A DNA stretch of 64,000 nt from Halobacterium sp. KA-4 (GTDB lineage: Archaea > Halobacteriota > Halobacteria > Halobacteriales > Halobacteriaceae): the NCBI RefSeq assembly GCF_021028995.1, contig NZ_JAJJZG010000007.1, positions 62,001-126,000 of the forward strand, read 5' to 3'. The position numbers and the translations under genes are program-made. How positions within the stretch are numbered: the first letter of the stretch is position 1; each line of letters opens with the position of its first letter. This document shows, one piece after another, positions 42,287 to 50,405 of this stretch. Under the pieces are notes generated by a model. It did no database searches. It had not been told where the DNA came from and was given only the letters and a program-made list of their open reading frames with translations.

Positions 42287-42937
42287 ATGGACTCGGGGGC
42301 ACTGCTCGACATACTCGGCAACGAGAACCGGCGACGCATCCTCCGACTGCTCGCGCGCAAACCCTGTTACGTCACGGAAATCTCGGAGTACCTCGGGGTC
42401 AGCCCGAAGGCGGTCATCGACCACCTCCGCCGGCTGGAGGACGCCGGCCTCGTGGAGTCGGAGGTCGACGACCAGCGCCGGAAGTACTTCCACATCGCCG
42501 AGAACCTCCGTCTGGAGGTACGGCTGTCGCCGTTCGACTTCGGGGCGAAGTCCGCATATCCCGCGAGCGCGGACCTCGACCTGACGCGGTGCCAGCACGT
42601 CTCGATTCGAATCCGCCAGGACCGCAACGACGACGTCGCGGACCTCGCGGGGAAACTCCAGGAACTCAAGGACCTCGAACGCGAGCTGTCGCTGGCCCAG
42701 CGCTGGGTACAGGGCCGGCTCGCTGACGTCCAAGACCAACTCGGCGAGGCCGTCGGCGACGGGAACGAACGCCTCTACGCGGACGTGCTCGCAGCGCTGG
42801 CGTCCGGCGAGCGCTCCGCGAGCGCGGTCGCCGCCACCCTCGACGCCCCCGAGCCGCTCGTGGAGGGCGTCCTCGAGACGCTGCGCGAGCAGGACGTCGT
42901 CGAGCGCGCGGACGGCGAGTGGCACATCGCCGAGTAG
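42287..42937 (+). CDS. ArsR-family transcriptional regulator with C-terminal helical domain
   Basis: A 216-aa regulator. The N-terminal winged helix (SGALLDILGNENRRRILRLLARKPCYVTEISEYLGVSPKAVIDHLRRLEDAGLVES) fits ArsR-type; a coiled-coil segment (LAGKLQELKDLERELSLAQRWVQG, about residues 125-148) and a second small winged-helix-like unit (ALASGERSASAVAATLDAPEPLVEGVLETL) follow. A GTG at 42281 is an alternative start. A TATA-like CTTATCC (42254-42260) lies about 30 nt upstream, giving a leaderless message. No metal-binding cysteines typical of ArsR sensors are clustered. Confidence 0.85.
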   Translation: MDSGALLDILGNENRRRILRLLARKPCYVTEISEYLGVSPKAVIDHLRRLEDAGLVESEVDDQRRKYFHIAENLRLEVRLSPFDFGAKSAYPASADLDLTRCQHVSIRIRQDRNDDVADLAGKLQELKDLERELSLAQRWVQGRLADVQDQLGEAVGDGNERLYADVLAALASGERSASAVAATLDAPEPLVEGVLETLREQDVVERADGEWHIAE

Positions 42938-42984
42938 CACGCGAGTAGCAACCTTTTCGTCGGCGCGCCCGGAAGCAGCTCAAC

Positions 42985-44256
42985 ATGAACCAAGGGGACC
43001 GCGTGCGCGTCGACCGCGACGGCACGACCCACGAGGGCGTGCTGTTGCCGTCGGCCGAACCCAACCACCTCGTCGTGAAACTCGACTCCGGCTACAACAT
43101 CGGCGTCGAGCGCGACGCGGCCGACGTCGAAGTACTGGAGCGAGACGTCTACGATGTCGAGAGCGAATCCGAGGAGGGGGCCGCCTCCGAGGTCGAATTC
43201 GACGACGACCTGCCGACCATCGCGCTCATCTCGACTGGTGGCACCATCGCCTCCACCGTAGACTACCGTACGGGCGCCGTCACCGCGCAGTTCGACGCCG
43301 AGGACGTGCTGCGGGCGGTGCCGGACCTCGCGGGTCGCGCGAACTACCGCGGCCGCGTCGTGGCGAACATCCTCTCGGAGAACATGGAGCCGCCCATCTG
43401 GCAGGAGCTCGCCGACGCCGTCCGCGAGGAAATCGAGAACGGCGCCGACGGCGTCGTCGTGATGCACGGCACGGACACGATGCAGTACTCCGCGAGCGCG
43501 CTATCCTTCATCCTCGACACGCCCGTCCCCATCGTCTTCACGGGCAGCCAGCGCTCCGCGGACCGTCCCTCCTCGGACAACGTGATGAACGCGGTCTGCT
43601 CGGTGGAGGCCGCGAAGGCCGACGCCGCCGAGGTGATGGTCTGCATGCACGCCTCGGAGAGCGACGACCGGTGCGCGCTCCATCGCGGCACGCGCGTCCG
43701 GAAGAACCACACGAGCCGCCGAGACGCCTTCGAGACGGTCGGCGCGGAGCCACTGGGCTACGTCGACTACGACGAAGCCAGCGAGGAAGCAGCCGCCGAA
43801 TCCCGCGGCGTCCAATTCACGAAGGCGTACGCCGAGCGCGGCGAGACCGACCTCGACAGCAGCCCGGACCTCGACTCGGACGTCGAACTCGTAAAATTCA
43901 CGCCCGGGATGGACGACGCGTTCTTCGACCTCTGCGAGGGCAAGTCCGGTGTGATTATCGAGGGGACGGGGCTGGGCCACGTGCACACGGACTTCATCGA
44001 CCGCATCGAGGACCTCGTGGATGACGGTACGACAGTCGTGATGACCAGCCAGTGTCTCGACGGTCGGGTCTGCGACCGCGTCTACGACACGGGCCGGGAC
44101 CTCCTCAACGCCGGCGTCGTCGAGGGCGAGGACATGCTCCCCGGCACCGCGAAGGTGAAACTGATGTGGGCGCTGGCGAACACGGAGAGCGTCGCGGAGA
44201 CGATGCGGACGCCGCTCGCGGGCGAAATCACGGACCGCTCGGTTCCGTGGGAATGA
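42985..44256 (+). CDS. gatD: Glutamyl-tRNA(Gln) amidotransferase subunit D
   Basis: A 423-aa asparaginase-like subunit of the archaeal GatDE complex, which converts Glu-tRNA(Gln) to Gln-tRNA(Gln). The N-terminal ~75 residues form the AnsL-like beta domain (GDRVRVDRDGTTHEGVLLPS). The asparaginase core follows with ISTGGTIAST (first catalytic Thr), VVMHGTDTMQYSASAL (Thr-Asp pair) and the Lys in HRGTRVRKNHTSRRDAF. The partner gatE is not in the window. It overlaps the GNAT gene by 4 nt (ATGA). Confidence 0.95.
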   Translation: MNQGDRVRVDRDGTTHEGVLLPSAEPNHLVVKLDSGYNIGVERDAADVEVLERDVYDVESESEEGAASEVEFDDDLPTIALISTGGTIASTVDYRTGAVTAQFDAEDVLRAVPDLAGRANYRGRVVANILSENMEPPIWQELADAVREEIENGADGVVVMHGTDTMQYSASALSFILDTPVPIVFTGSQRSADRPSSDNVMNAVCSVEAAKADAAEVMVCMHASESDDRCALHRGTRVRKNHTSRRDAFETVGAEPLGYVDYDEASEEAAAESRGVQFTKAYAERGETDLDSSPDLDSDVELVKFTPGMDDAFFDLCEGKSGVIIEGTGLGHVHTDFIDRIEDLVDDGTTVVMTSQCLDGRVCDRVYDTGRDLLNAGVVEGEDMLPGTAKVKLMWALANTESVAETMRTPLAGEITDRSVPWE

Positions 44257-45176
44257 CCGGGGACGTCGAGATTCGGCCGGCGGAATTGGCGGACTACGAC
44301 GACGTGGTGGCGTTCGCCAGCGACACGTGGGCCGACCGCCGCGAGGATGGCGACTACATCCCGCAGGTCTTCGAGGACTGGGTGGAGAGCGACGGCCCGC
44401 GCCAGCGCACGCTCGTCGCGGACACCGGCGACGACATCGCCGCAATCGCGCAGTTCGTCCTGCTCTCCGAGCACGAGGCGTGGGCGCAGGGGATGCGCAC
44501 GAACCCCGAGTACCGCGGGCAGGGCGTCGGCTCGACGCTCGTCCACGCGGGCTTCGACTGGGCGCGCGAGCAGGGCGCGACGGTCGCGCGCAACATGGTG
44601 TTCTCGTGGAACGTGATGGGGATCGGGCACTCCCGCGCGACCGGCTTCGAGCCCGCGACGGAGTTCCGCTGGGTCCACCCGGAGCCGGACGCCGACGCCA
44701 CCCCGGAGCACGAACTCACGAGCGACGCGCACGCCGCGTGGCAGTTCTGGCAGGACAGCGCCGCCCGCGACCACCTGCGGGGGCTCACGCTCCATACCGG
44801 GGAGTCGTGGGCGCTCTCGGAGCTCACGCGCGACCGCCTCGCCACGGCCGCCGACCGCGTCGCCCTCCAGGTCGTGCAGGACGACGCGGGCACACAGGGG
44901 TTCGCGTTCCGCTCGCGCACCTACGAACGCGAGGAGGACGGAGAAGCACAGACGTACGCGGAGTACGGCGTCGCGGCGTGGGCCGACCAATTTGCCTGTA
45001 ACTCACTGCTCGACGCGATTGCCGCGGACGCCGCGAGTGTCGATGCGGACCGCACGCGCGTGCTCATTCCCGAGACCGCGGCGGCAGTCAGCGACGTCGC
45101 GGTCACACGCACCGAAATCGGCGAGGAGCCGGACTTCGTGATGGCGGCCGACCTCACTGCCGACTACCGGGCGTGA
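44253..45176 (+). CDS. GNAT-family N-acetyltransferase with C-terminal extension
   Basis: A 307-aa protein. The N-terminal 150 residues are a GNAT domain: VEIRPAELADYDDVVAFASDTW, the acetyl-CoA loop MRTNPEYRGQGVGSTLVHAGFDWAREQG (R/Q-x-x-G-x-G/A), and GIGHSRATGFEP. The second half (SDAHAAWQFWQDSAARDHLRGLTL ...) resembles a degenerate second GNAT-like unit. It is co-translated with gatD (ATGA overlap), so a link to translation or tRNA is possible but unproven. Confidence 0.82.
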   Translation: MTGDVEIRPAELADYDDVVAFASDTWADRREDGDYIPQVFEDWVESDGPRQRTLVADTGDDIAAIAQFVLLSEHEAWAQGMRTNPEYRGQGVGSTLVHAGFDWAREQGATVARNMVFSWNVMGIGHSRATGFEPATEFRWVHPEPDADATPEHELTSDAHAAWQFWQDSAARDHLRGLTLHTGESWALSELTRDRLATAADRVALQVVQDDAGTQGFAFRSRTYEREEDGEAQTYAEYGVAAWADQFACNSLLDAIAADAASVDADRTRVLIPETAAAVSDVAVTRTEIGEEPDFVMAADLTADYRA

Positions 45177-45222
45177 GCAGCGAAACGTTTTGTCGCCGGG
45201 TGCGGTAGCCTCGGGCACTCGA

Positions 45223-46866
45223 ATGCGCGAACTCCGCGGCATCTCCTTGGACCCCTCGGATTTGACGTACCGCCAGCGACTGATTCTCGCGTACGCCGGC
45301 GGCCTCGTCTCGGTCGTGCTCGTGTTCACGGGCCTCTACTACTGGGGGATGGCCGTTCTGGAGGCGCGCCCGCGGTCGCCGTACCAGGCGTTCAACACGG
45401 TCATCGAAGTGATGACGACGACCGGGTTCGGCGCGGACTCGCCGTGGGAGACGCCGCTGATGAACCTCTTCGTGGCGGGGATGCAGGTCTCGGGCGTCGC
45501 CGTCGGGTTCGTGACGCTGCGCGTGCTCGTCATCCCGCTGTTTGAGCGCACGCCCGTGAACCTCGACGACCAACTCACGGCCAAGGACGGCCACGTCGTC
45601 GTTGCGGAGTACCGCCGCGACAGCGAGGTGCTGCTGGACGAACTCGAAGCGATGGACGTCGACTACGTGCTCGTGGAGTCCGACCGCGAGGAAGCCATGC
45701 GGCTCTCCGACGACGGCTACCAGGCCATCGACGGCGACCCGGAGGACAGCGAGGACCTCAAACGCGCGAGCATCGGGAAGGCGGACGTGCTCATCACGGA
45801 CACCGACGACCGAACGGCGAGCGTCGTGTTGACCGCGCTGGAGCACAACGAAGACCTCCGGGTCGTGAGTTTCACGGCGTCGACGCGGCGGAAGGCCGCG
45901 CTCGCGGAGGTCGGCGTCGACCGCAGCGTCGCGCCGCACGCGCTCATCGGCCAGCGGCTCGCGGAGAAGGCGACGACGCCGGTCTCGGTCGGCGAGGTGG
46001 CGACCGACGAGGTCGCCATCCGGGAGCTTCTGGTGCGCCGGGACAGCCCGCTGCACGGCGTCCGCGTCCGGGAGTCGCCGCTCGCCAGCCACCCCGAGTT
46101 GACGCTCGTCGCGGGCTGGTTCGACGGCGAGTTGCGAATCCCGCCGTCGCCCGAGGAGCGCCTCACGCCGAACACCGTGCTCGTCGTCGCGGGGCCGGCG
46201 GCCCTCATCGACGAGGTCGCCGGCGAAATCGCGGGCGTCCAGCGCTCGCGGCTGCGCGACCACTCGCGGGTCGTCGTTGCCGGACTCGGCGAGGGCGGTG
46301 CCGCGGCCGTCGAGTCGCTACCCGACGACGTCGAGGTGACGACCGTCGACGAGTCCCCGGAGGCAAATCCGGACGTGGTCGGCGACGCCACCGAGCCGGA
46401 GACGCTGGAAGCCGCGAACGTCGTGGACGCGACCGCGTTGGTCGTCACGGTGAACGACGACGCGACCGCGCTGTTGACCGTCGCGATGGCGCGCTCGCTG
46501 TCCAGCGACGTGGAGATTCTCGTGCGCGTGACGGACACGGAGAAGGCGTCGGCGGCGTTCCGTGCGGGCGCCGACTACGTGCTCTCCGTCCAGCGCGTGA
46601 GTGCGCGCCTCGTCGCCGCGGAGGTGCACGGCGAGCGCGTGATGGACCCGGTGGGGCAGATTCGGCTCGTCCGCGCGGACGCGACGCCGTTCGTCGGACA
46701 GACGGTCGCGACGGCGAGCGACCCGGAGAAGGGGTGGACGGTCGTCGGCGTGGTCCACGACGGAGAGGTGAACACGAATCAGGCCGCTGCAATCGATGCC
46801 GGCGACGAGGTGTTCGTCGCGGGCAGCGACCGCGCCATCCGCGGTTTCGAGCAGTCCGTGGACTAA
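45223..46866 (+). CDS. Two-helix potassium channel with double TrkA (RCK) module
   Basis: A 547-aa channel-like protein. Two membrane helices (LILAYAGGLVSVVLVFTGLYYW and LFVAGMQVSGVAVGFVTLRVLV) flank a pore loop reading VIEVMTTTGFGADSP. Two RCK units follow: TrkA-N (HVVVAEYRRDSEVLLDEL), TrkA-C (PLHGVRVRESPLASHPELTLVAGW), a second TrkA-N (RVVVAGLGEGGAAAVESL) and a second TrkA-C (PFVGQTVATASDPEKGWTVVGV). Cytoplasmic nucleotide binding would gate it. The filter TTGFGAD differs from canonical TVGYGD. The ATG at 45223 was chosen over the upstream start at 45190 by position of the first helix. Confidence 0.85.
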   Translation: MRELRGISLDPSDLTYRQRLILAYAGGLVSVVLVFTGLYYWGMAVLEARPRSPYQAFNTVIEVMTTTGFGADSPWETPLMNLFVAGMQVSGVAVGFVTLRVLVIPLFERTPVNLDDQLTAKDGHVVVAEYRRDSEVLLDELEAMDVDYVLVESDREEAMRLSDDGYQAIDGDPEDSEDLKRASIGKADVLITDTDDRTASVVLTALEHNEDLRVVSFTASTRRKAALAEVGVDRSVAPHALIGQRLAEKATTPVSVGEVATDEVAIRELLVRRDSPLHGVRVRESPLASHPELTLVAGWFDGELRIPPSPEERLTPNTVLVVAGPAALIDEVAGEIAGVQRSRLRDHSRVVVAGLGEGGAAAVESLPDDVEVTTVDESPEANPDVVGDATEPETLEAANVVDATALVVTVNDDATALLTVAMARSLSSDVEILVRVTDTEKASAAFRAGADYVLSVQRVSARLVAAEVHGERVMDPVGQIRLVRADATPFVGQTVATASDPEKGWTVVGVVHDGEVNTNQAAAIDAGDEVFVAGSDRAIRGFEQSVD

Positions 46867-47622
46867 TTATGCGAGCCGCGCCGGGTCGCCCGCGTAGTCG
46901 GCGACGCCCGGATAGTCGGTAATGACGCCGTCCACGCCGGCGTCGCTACACGCGACGGCGTCCTGCCAGTCCGTGACGGTCCACGCGTTGACCGTGCGGC
47001 CGTCGCGGTGCGCGTGGTCGACGAGGTCGTCGCTGAGGCCGTCGACGGGCGCGTGGAGCGCGCGACAGTCGAACTCGCTGGCGCGCGTGAGCCCGCGGTC
47101 GGTGTCGAGACACAGCGCCGCGCGTGGCGTGTCCGGCAGCACTTCGGTGGCGGCTTCGAGCGCGCCGTCGAAGAAGGAAGAGAGCACGACCGGCGCGTCG
47201 CAGTCCGCGAGCGCGTCCGCGACGGACTCGACGAACGGCCGCCAGACGGCTGCGTCCGGTCCCGAAAGGCCGAGGCGGGCGTCCTCGTGGCCCGGGTTCT
47301 TCAGTTCGACGTGGAACTCCACGTCGGCAGGCACGAGGTCCGCGACGTCGGCTAACGTCGGCACACCCTCGCCACTCCCGAGTACGTCCACGTCCGCGAG
47401 CGTGCTCGGGTCCGCGTCCCAGACGAAGCCCTCGGCGTCCGTGACGCCGCGCGAGTCGCCGTCGCCGTCGAGGCGCTGGTCGTGGAAGACGACCGGCGTG
47501 CCGTCGGCTGCGGGCTGGACGTCCACTTCGATGCCGTTCGCGCGCTCGCGGGCCGCGCGGACCGCCGCTGCGGTGTTCTCGGGCGCGACGCCAGCGAACC
47601 CGCGGTGGGCGATGGTAAACAT
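46867..47622 (-). CDS. Glycerophosphodiester phosphodiesterase family protein
   Basis: A 251-aa TIM-barrel GDPD. The catalytic signature is intact: IAHRGFAGVAPENTAAA (His-Arg-Gly and Glu-Asn), EVDVQPAADGTPVVFHDQRLD (metal Glu-x-Asp and His-Asp), and a C-terminal TVNAWTVTDWQDA with VDGVITDYPG. It hydrolyses glycerophosphodiesters to glycerol-phosphate and an alcohol; it lacks a signal peptide, so it is probably cytoplasmic. Its ATG overlaps the SAMP1 stop (TGATG). Confidence 0.88.
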   Translation of the reverse strand: MFTIAHRGFAGVAPENTAAAVRAARERANGIEVDVQPAADGTPVVFHDQRLDGDGDSRGVTDAEGFVWDADPSTLADVDVLGSGEGVPTLADVADLVPADVEFHVELKNPGHEDARLGLSGPDAAVWRPFVESVADALADCDAPVVLSSFFDGALEAATEVLPDTPRAALCLDTDRGLTRASEFDCRALHAPVDGLSDDLVDHAHRDGRTVNAWTVTDWQDAVACSDAGVDGVITDYPGVADYAGDPARLA

Positions 47623-47894
47623 CAGCCGCCGCTCACCGGCGGGAACAGCGCGAGCTCGTCGTCCGGGTCGAGTTCCGTGTCGAGGCCGTCCGCGTGGGCG
47701 ACGTTCTCGCCGTTGCGCAGGACGTTGATGTGCTCGTGGACGTCGCCGTCGTCGGTCAGCACGCGATCTCGGAGCGCGGGGCGGTCGGCGAGCAGGGCGT
47801 CGAGGGCGTCGCCAACCGTCTGGGCCGACTCGTCGACGGTGATTCGGCGGTCGCCGCCGACCTCCGCGAGGTCCGCGAACAGCTTCCACTCCAT
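47622..47894 (-). CDS. samp1: Ubiquitin-like small archaeal modifier protein SAMP1 / MoaD-type
   Basis: A 90-aa beta-grasp protein. The start MEWKLFADLAEVGG and the end LFPPVSGG (terminal Gly-Gly) match, from memory, Haloferax SAMP1 almost word for word, and EHINVLRNGENV matches its centre. SAMP1 is adenylated by the E1-like UbaA, conjugated to lysines, and also serves as MoaD for molybdopterin synthase. The ATG at 47894 is chosen by that match. It is co-transcribed with the GDPD gene. A JAMM protease gene at 19596 could remove it. Confidence 0.93.
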   Translation of the reverse strand: MEWKLFADLAEVGGDRRITVDESAQTVGDALDALLADRPALRDRVLTDDGDVHEHINVLRNGENVAHADGLDTELDPDDELALFPPVSGG

Positions 47895-47954
47895 GTACGA
47901 CCCTCGGCGACGGCGACGCATAGGTGCTACGGGGTCGGCAGCGCGTGCAACGAG

Positions 47955-49106
47955 CTACTGGCTCGGCGACTCCTCGGCCGGTTCCTCGGCCACGGCTGCG
48001 GCGGCGTCGACGCGGCGCGCGACGTCCGGCCGCGCGACCACGTAGAGCGTGTCGCCGGCGGTGAGCGTCCGTGACGCGCTCGGGATGGCGGAGACGCCCG
48101 CTTCGCTGCGGACCGCGACGACGGTTCCATCCACTGTCGCGACGGTCGCGCCGTCGAGGCTACTGTCGGCTTCGACGGTGACGACGACCATCGTCTCGTC
48201 GGCGGCCCGCAGCAGGGACGCGAATTGGCGGTCCGCGCCCGGCTCGTACGGCAGCGTGAGCAGTCGGTAGTCGCCGCCCGCGAGCTTGCGAGCGTCGTAC
48301 TCGTCCAGCGACAGCGTCACGGTGTCCTCGCGGGTCGCACGAATCTCAGCGGTGGCGACGCGCTCGGCGGTCTGGTCTTTCGTGCTCGGCTGCCACACCT
48401 GCACGAGGTCGCCAGGACCGGCTGCGTTCGGCGGGTCCGCGTGCACGCCGACGGCCGCAGTTCCGGGTGGGAGCGTCGGGCCGATGCCGGCGGTGCGGCT
48501 CCCGAGCGCGAGGTAGGTCGCGGTGCCGTCGTCAGCGAGTTCGACGTCGACGTAGCCCACCTCGTAGTCGTCTTTCAGCCGCGTGACGACGCGCTCGCGG
48601 AGCTCCTCGACGGTGAGCCGGCGCGGGAAGATGAGGGTCTTCCCCGACAGCTCGGCTTTGACGTTGTCGGCGACCGGGTCGTACCCCTCGATGTCCTCGA
48701 TTTCCTCGGGGAGTTCGACCGCGACCGCACGCCCCACTGCTTTCACAAGCCGGCCGACGTCGCCTTCGAGCTCGCGGACGCCGGTCGCGGCCAGAATCTG
48801 GATGCCGACACGGTCGCCGCCGCGGCGCGCGGCGGGCGCGACGAGCACCGCAGCGCCGAACACGGCGAGGTTGAACACGACCGCTTCGAGGGAGAGCACG
48901 TCCGTCCGACCGGCGATGGCCTGCCCGAGCGCGACCCGCGTGTTGAGGTAGAACGCGACCACGGAGACGTTCACGAGCAGCGCCACGCCGGACGGGAGTT
49001 CCTGCCGGAAGTACCACCGGAACGCGGCCGCGAGCACGGCGACAGAGACGCCGGCAGCGAGGATGACGCCGCCGCCCTGCGCAATTTCGGTCGTCGACAC
49101 CGGCAT
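47955..49106 (-). CDS. TrkA-C domain membrane protein (pair member B)
   Basis: A 383-aa protein. About three N-terminal helices (GGGVILAAGVSVAVLAAAFRWYF, LPSGVALLVNVSVVAFYL, LSLEAVVFNLAVFGAAVLVAP) with no pore loop are followed by a long cytoplasmic part with VGVHADPPNAAGPGDLVQVWQ, and a C-terminal TrkA-C (RCK_C) domain (SSLDGATVATVDGTVVAVRSEAGV ... LTAGDTLYVVARP). No nucleotide-binding TrkA-N is present. Its ATG overlaps the stop of the paralogous upstream gene (TGATG), so the pair is made together, likely as a heteromeric membrane complex. Confidence 0.78.
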   Translation of the reverse strand: MPVSTTEIAQGGGVILAAGVSVAVLAAAFRWYFRQELPSGVALLVNVSVVAFYLNTRVALGQAIAGRTDVLSLEAVVFNLAVFGAAVLVAPAARRGGDRVGIQILAATGVRELEGDVGRLVKAVGRAVAVELPEEIEDIEGYDPVADNVKAELSGKTLIFPRRLTVEELRERVVTRLKDDYEVGYVDVELADDGTATYLALGSRTAGIGPTLPPGTAAVGVHADPPNAAGPGDLVQVWQPSTKDQTAERVATAEIRATREDTVTLSLDEYDARKLAGGDYRLLTLPYEPGADRQFASLLRAADETMVVVTVEADSSLDGATVATVDGTVVAVRSEAGVSAIPSASRTLTAGDTLYVVARPDVARRVDAAAAVAEEPAEESPSQ

Positions 49107-50323
49107 CACTTCGCCACCTCCTCGAAGGCGTCGAGTTCACGGCGCGGCCCGGCGACGAACAGTTCGTCGCCGGCCGACAGCGCGACGTCGCCGTTCGGAG
49201 CGACCGTCCACGAGCCGTCGTGGCGGACCGCCAGCACTGTGATACCGTACGTCTCTCGGACGTTCGCCTCGCCGAGCGTGGTTCCGACGACGGGGGCGTC
49301 CGCGCGGAGCGTGAGCCGACGGACGCGCTGGCCGCCCCGGCGCAACAGTCCGAGGAGTTCGTACTCGCGGCGGGTACCACGGGCGCGCACGACGATGCGC
49401 GTTCGGTCGGCGGCGAGTAGGGACTCCGCCTCCGGCCGTTGCACGGCGACGGTGACGCGGCCCTCGCCACCAGTCGTCGTCGGCGCGGGCGTCGCCGCGG
49501 GTTCGGCCTCCTCCGCTTCCTCGGCCGCGGGCGCGGTCGGTTCCGTCGCGGGTTTCGTGCCGGATTTCGCGGAGACGACGGTGCCGTCAACGCGCTCCTC
49601 GCCAGCCAGCACCGAGACATCGTCGCCGCGCGCGATGCCCGTGGGGACGAGCGCGGGCACCGACACCGCGCGCTTTCCGACCGGCGTGCGCTTAGAGACG
49701 CCCGCGGCGGGCGGCGCTGCGGCGACGGTCGCGCGACCGTGCTCGTCGACAGTGACAGTCGCTTCCTCGACGTCGAAGTCCGACCGCAGGCGGTCGACGA
49801 ACCGCGTCTCCAACTCCGAGAGCGGGAGGTCGGCGGGGAAGCGCCACTCCGCGTCGTGAATCGACGTACGCAGCGACTCCGGCAGCGGCGGGTAGCCTTC
49901 GAGGTCGCGGACGCCGCCGACGACGCTCACCGTGACCTCGTTGCGGCCGCCGACGAATTCGATGGCGTCGGTGTGGAGCGTGCGCTCGCGCAGCGACTTC
50001 AGGCTGAGCCGACGCGGCAGCGACGCGCCCATCTTGTCGCCGACCGAGTGCGTGTAGAACGTCAACATCGCGACGACCAGCAGCGCCACCACCAGCGTCG
50101 TCGAATTCGCCGCCTGCGTGATTGTCGGGTCCGCGAACGCGAGGAAACCGCCGTTGACCCCCGCGAGCGCGACGCCCAGCACCACGACACCGAACGCGGG
50201 CACGGAGAGCCCGGTGACGTACCGGAAGAGGAAGCCGAACCCGAACGACACCAGCGCCGGAATCACGCCAGCCAGCAGTCCGAGATAGATGCCGTGCAGC
50301 GCTTGCACGGGAGTGGAAGTCAT
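49106..50323 (-). CDS. TrkA-C domain membrane protein (pair member A)
   Basis: A 405-aa protein sharing architecture with the gene downstream: three membrane helices (GIYLGLLAGVIPALVSFGFGFLF, VPAFGVVVLGVALAGVNGGFL, STTLVVALLVVAMLTFYTHSVGDKMG), a cytoplasmic domain (SLKSLRERTLHTDAIEFVGG ... DLPLSELETRFVDRLRSDFDV), an Ala/Glu/Pro-rich linker (about residues 265-295), and TrkA-C (APVVGTTLGEANVRETYGITVLAVRHDG ... LSAGDELFVAGP). No ion-selectivity motif. It diverges from the Kch-type channel gene with an 82-nt gap, suggesting they share control. Confidence 0.78.
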   Translation of the reverse strand: MTSTPVQALHGIYLGLLAGVIPALVSFGFGFLFRYVTGLSVPAFGVVVLGVALAGVNGGFLAFADPTITQAANSTTLVVALLVVAMLTFYTHSVGDKMGASLPRRLSLKSLRERTLHTDAIEFVGGRNEVTVSVVGGVRDLEGYPPLPESLRTSIHDAEWRFPADLPLSELETRFVDRLRSDFDVEEATVTVDEHGRATVAAAPPAAGVSKRTPVGKRAVSVPALVPTGIARGDDVSVLAGEERVDGTVVSAKSGTKPATEPTAPAAEEAEEAEPAATPAPTTTGGEGRVTVAVQRPEAESLLAADRTRIVVRARGTRREYELLGLLRRGGQRVRRLTLRADAPVVGTTLGEANVRETYGITVLAVRHDGSWTVAPNGDVALSAGDELFVAGPRRELDAFEEVAK

Positions 50324-50405
50324 ACGACCGAGCACTCGCGCCCGGGACAAAACGCTACCGACGCGTGCCGCCGTGTTTAAGACGGGCGACCACGCCCGTG
50401 GTGAC

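Noticed and set aside
47008-47355. Open frame antisense to the phosphodiesterase
   Set aside because: Mirror frame; the sense strand carries the intact GDPD catalytic signature.
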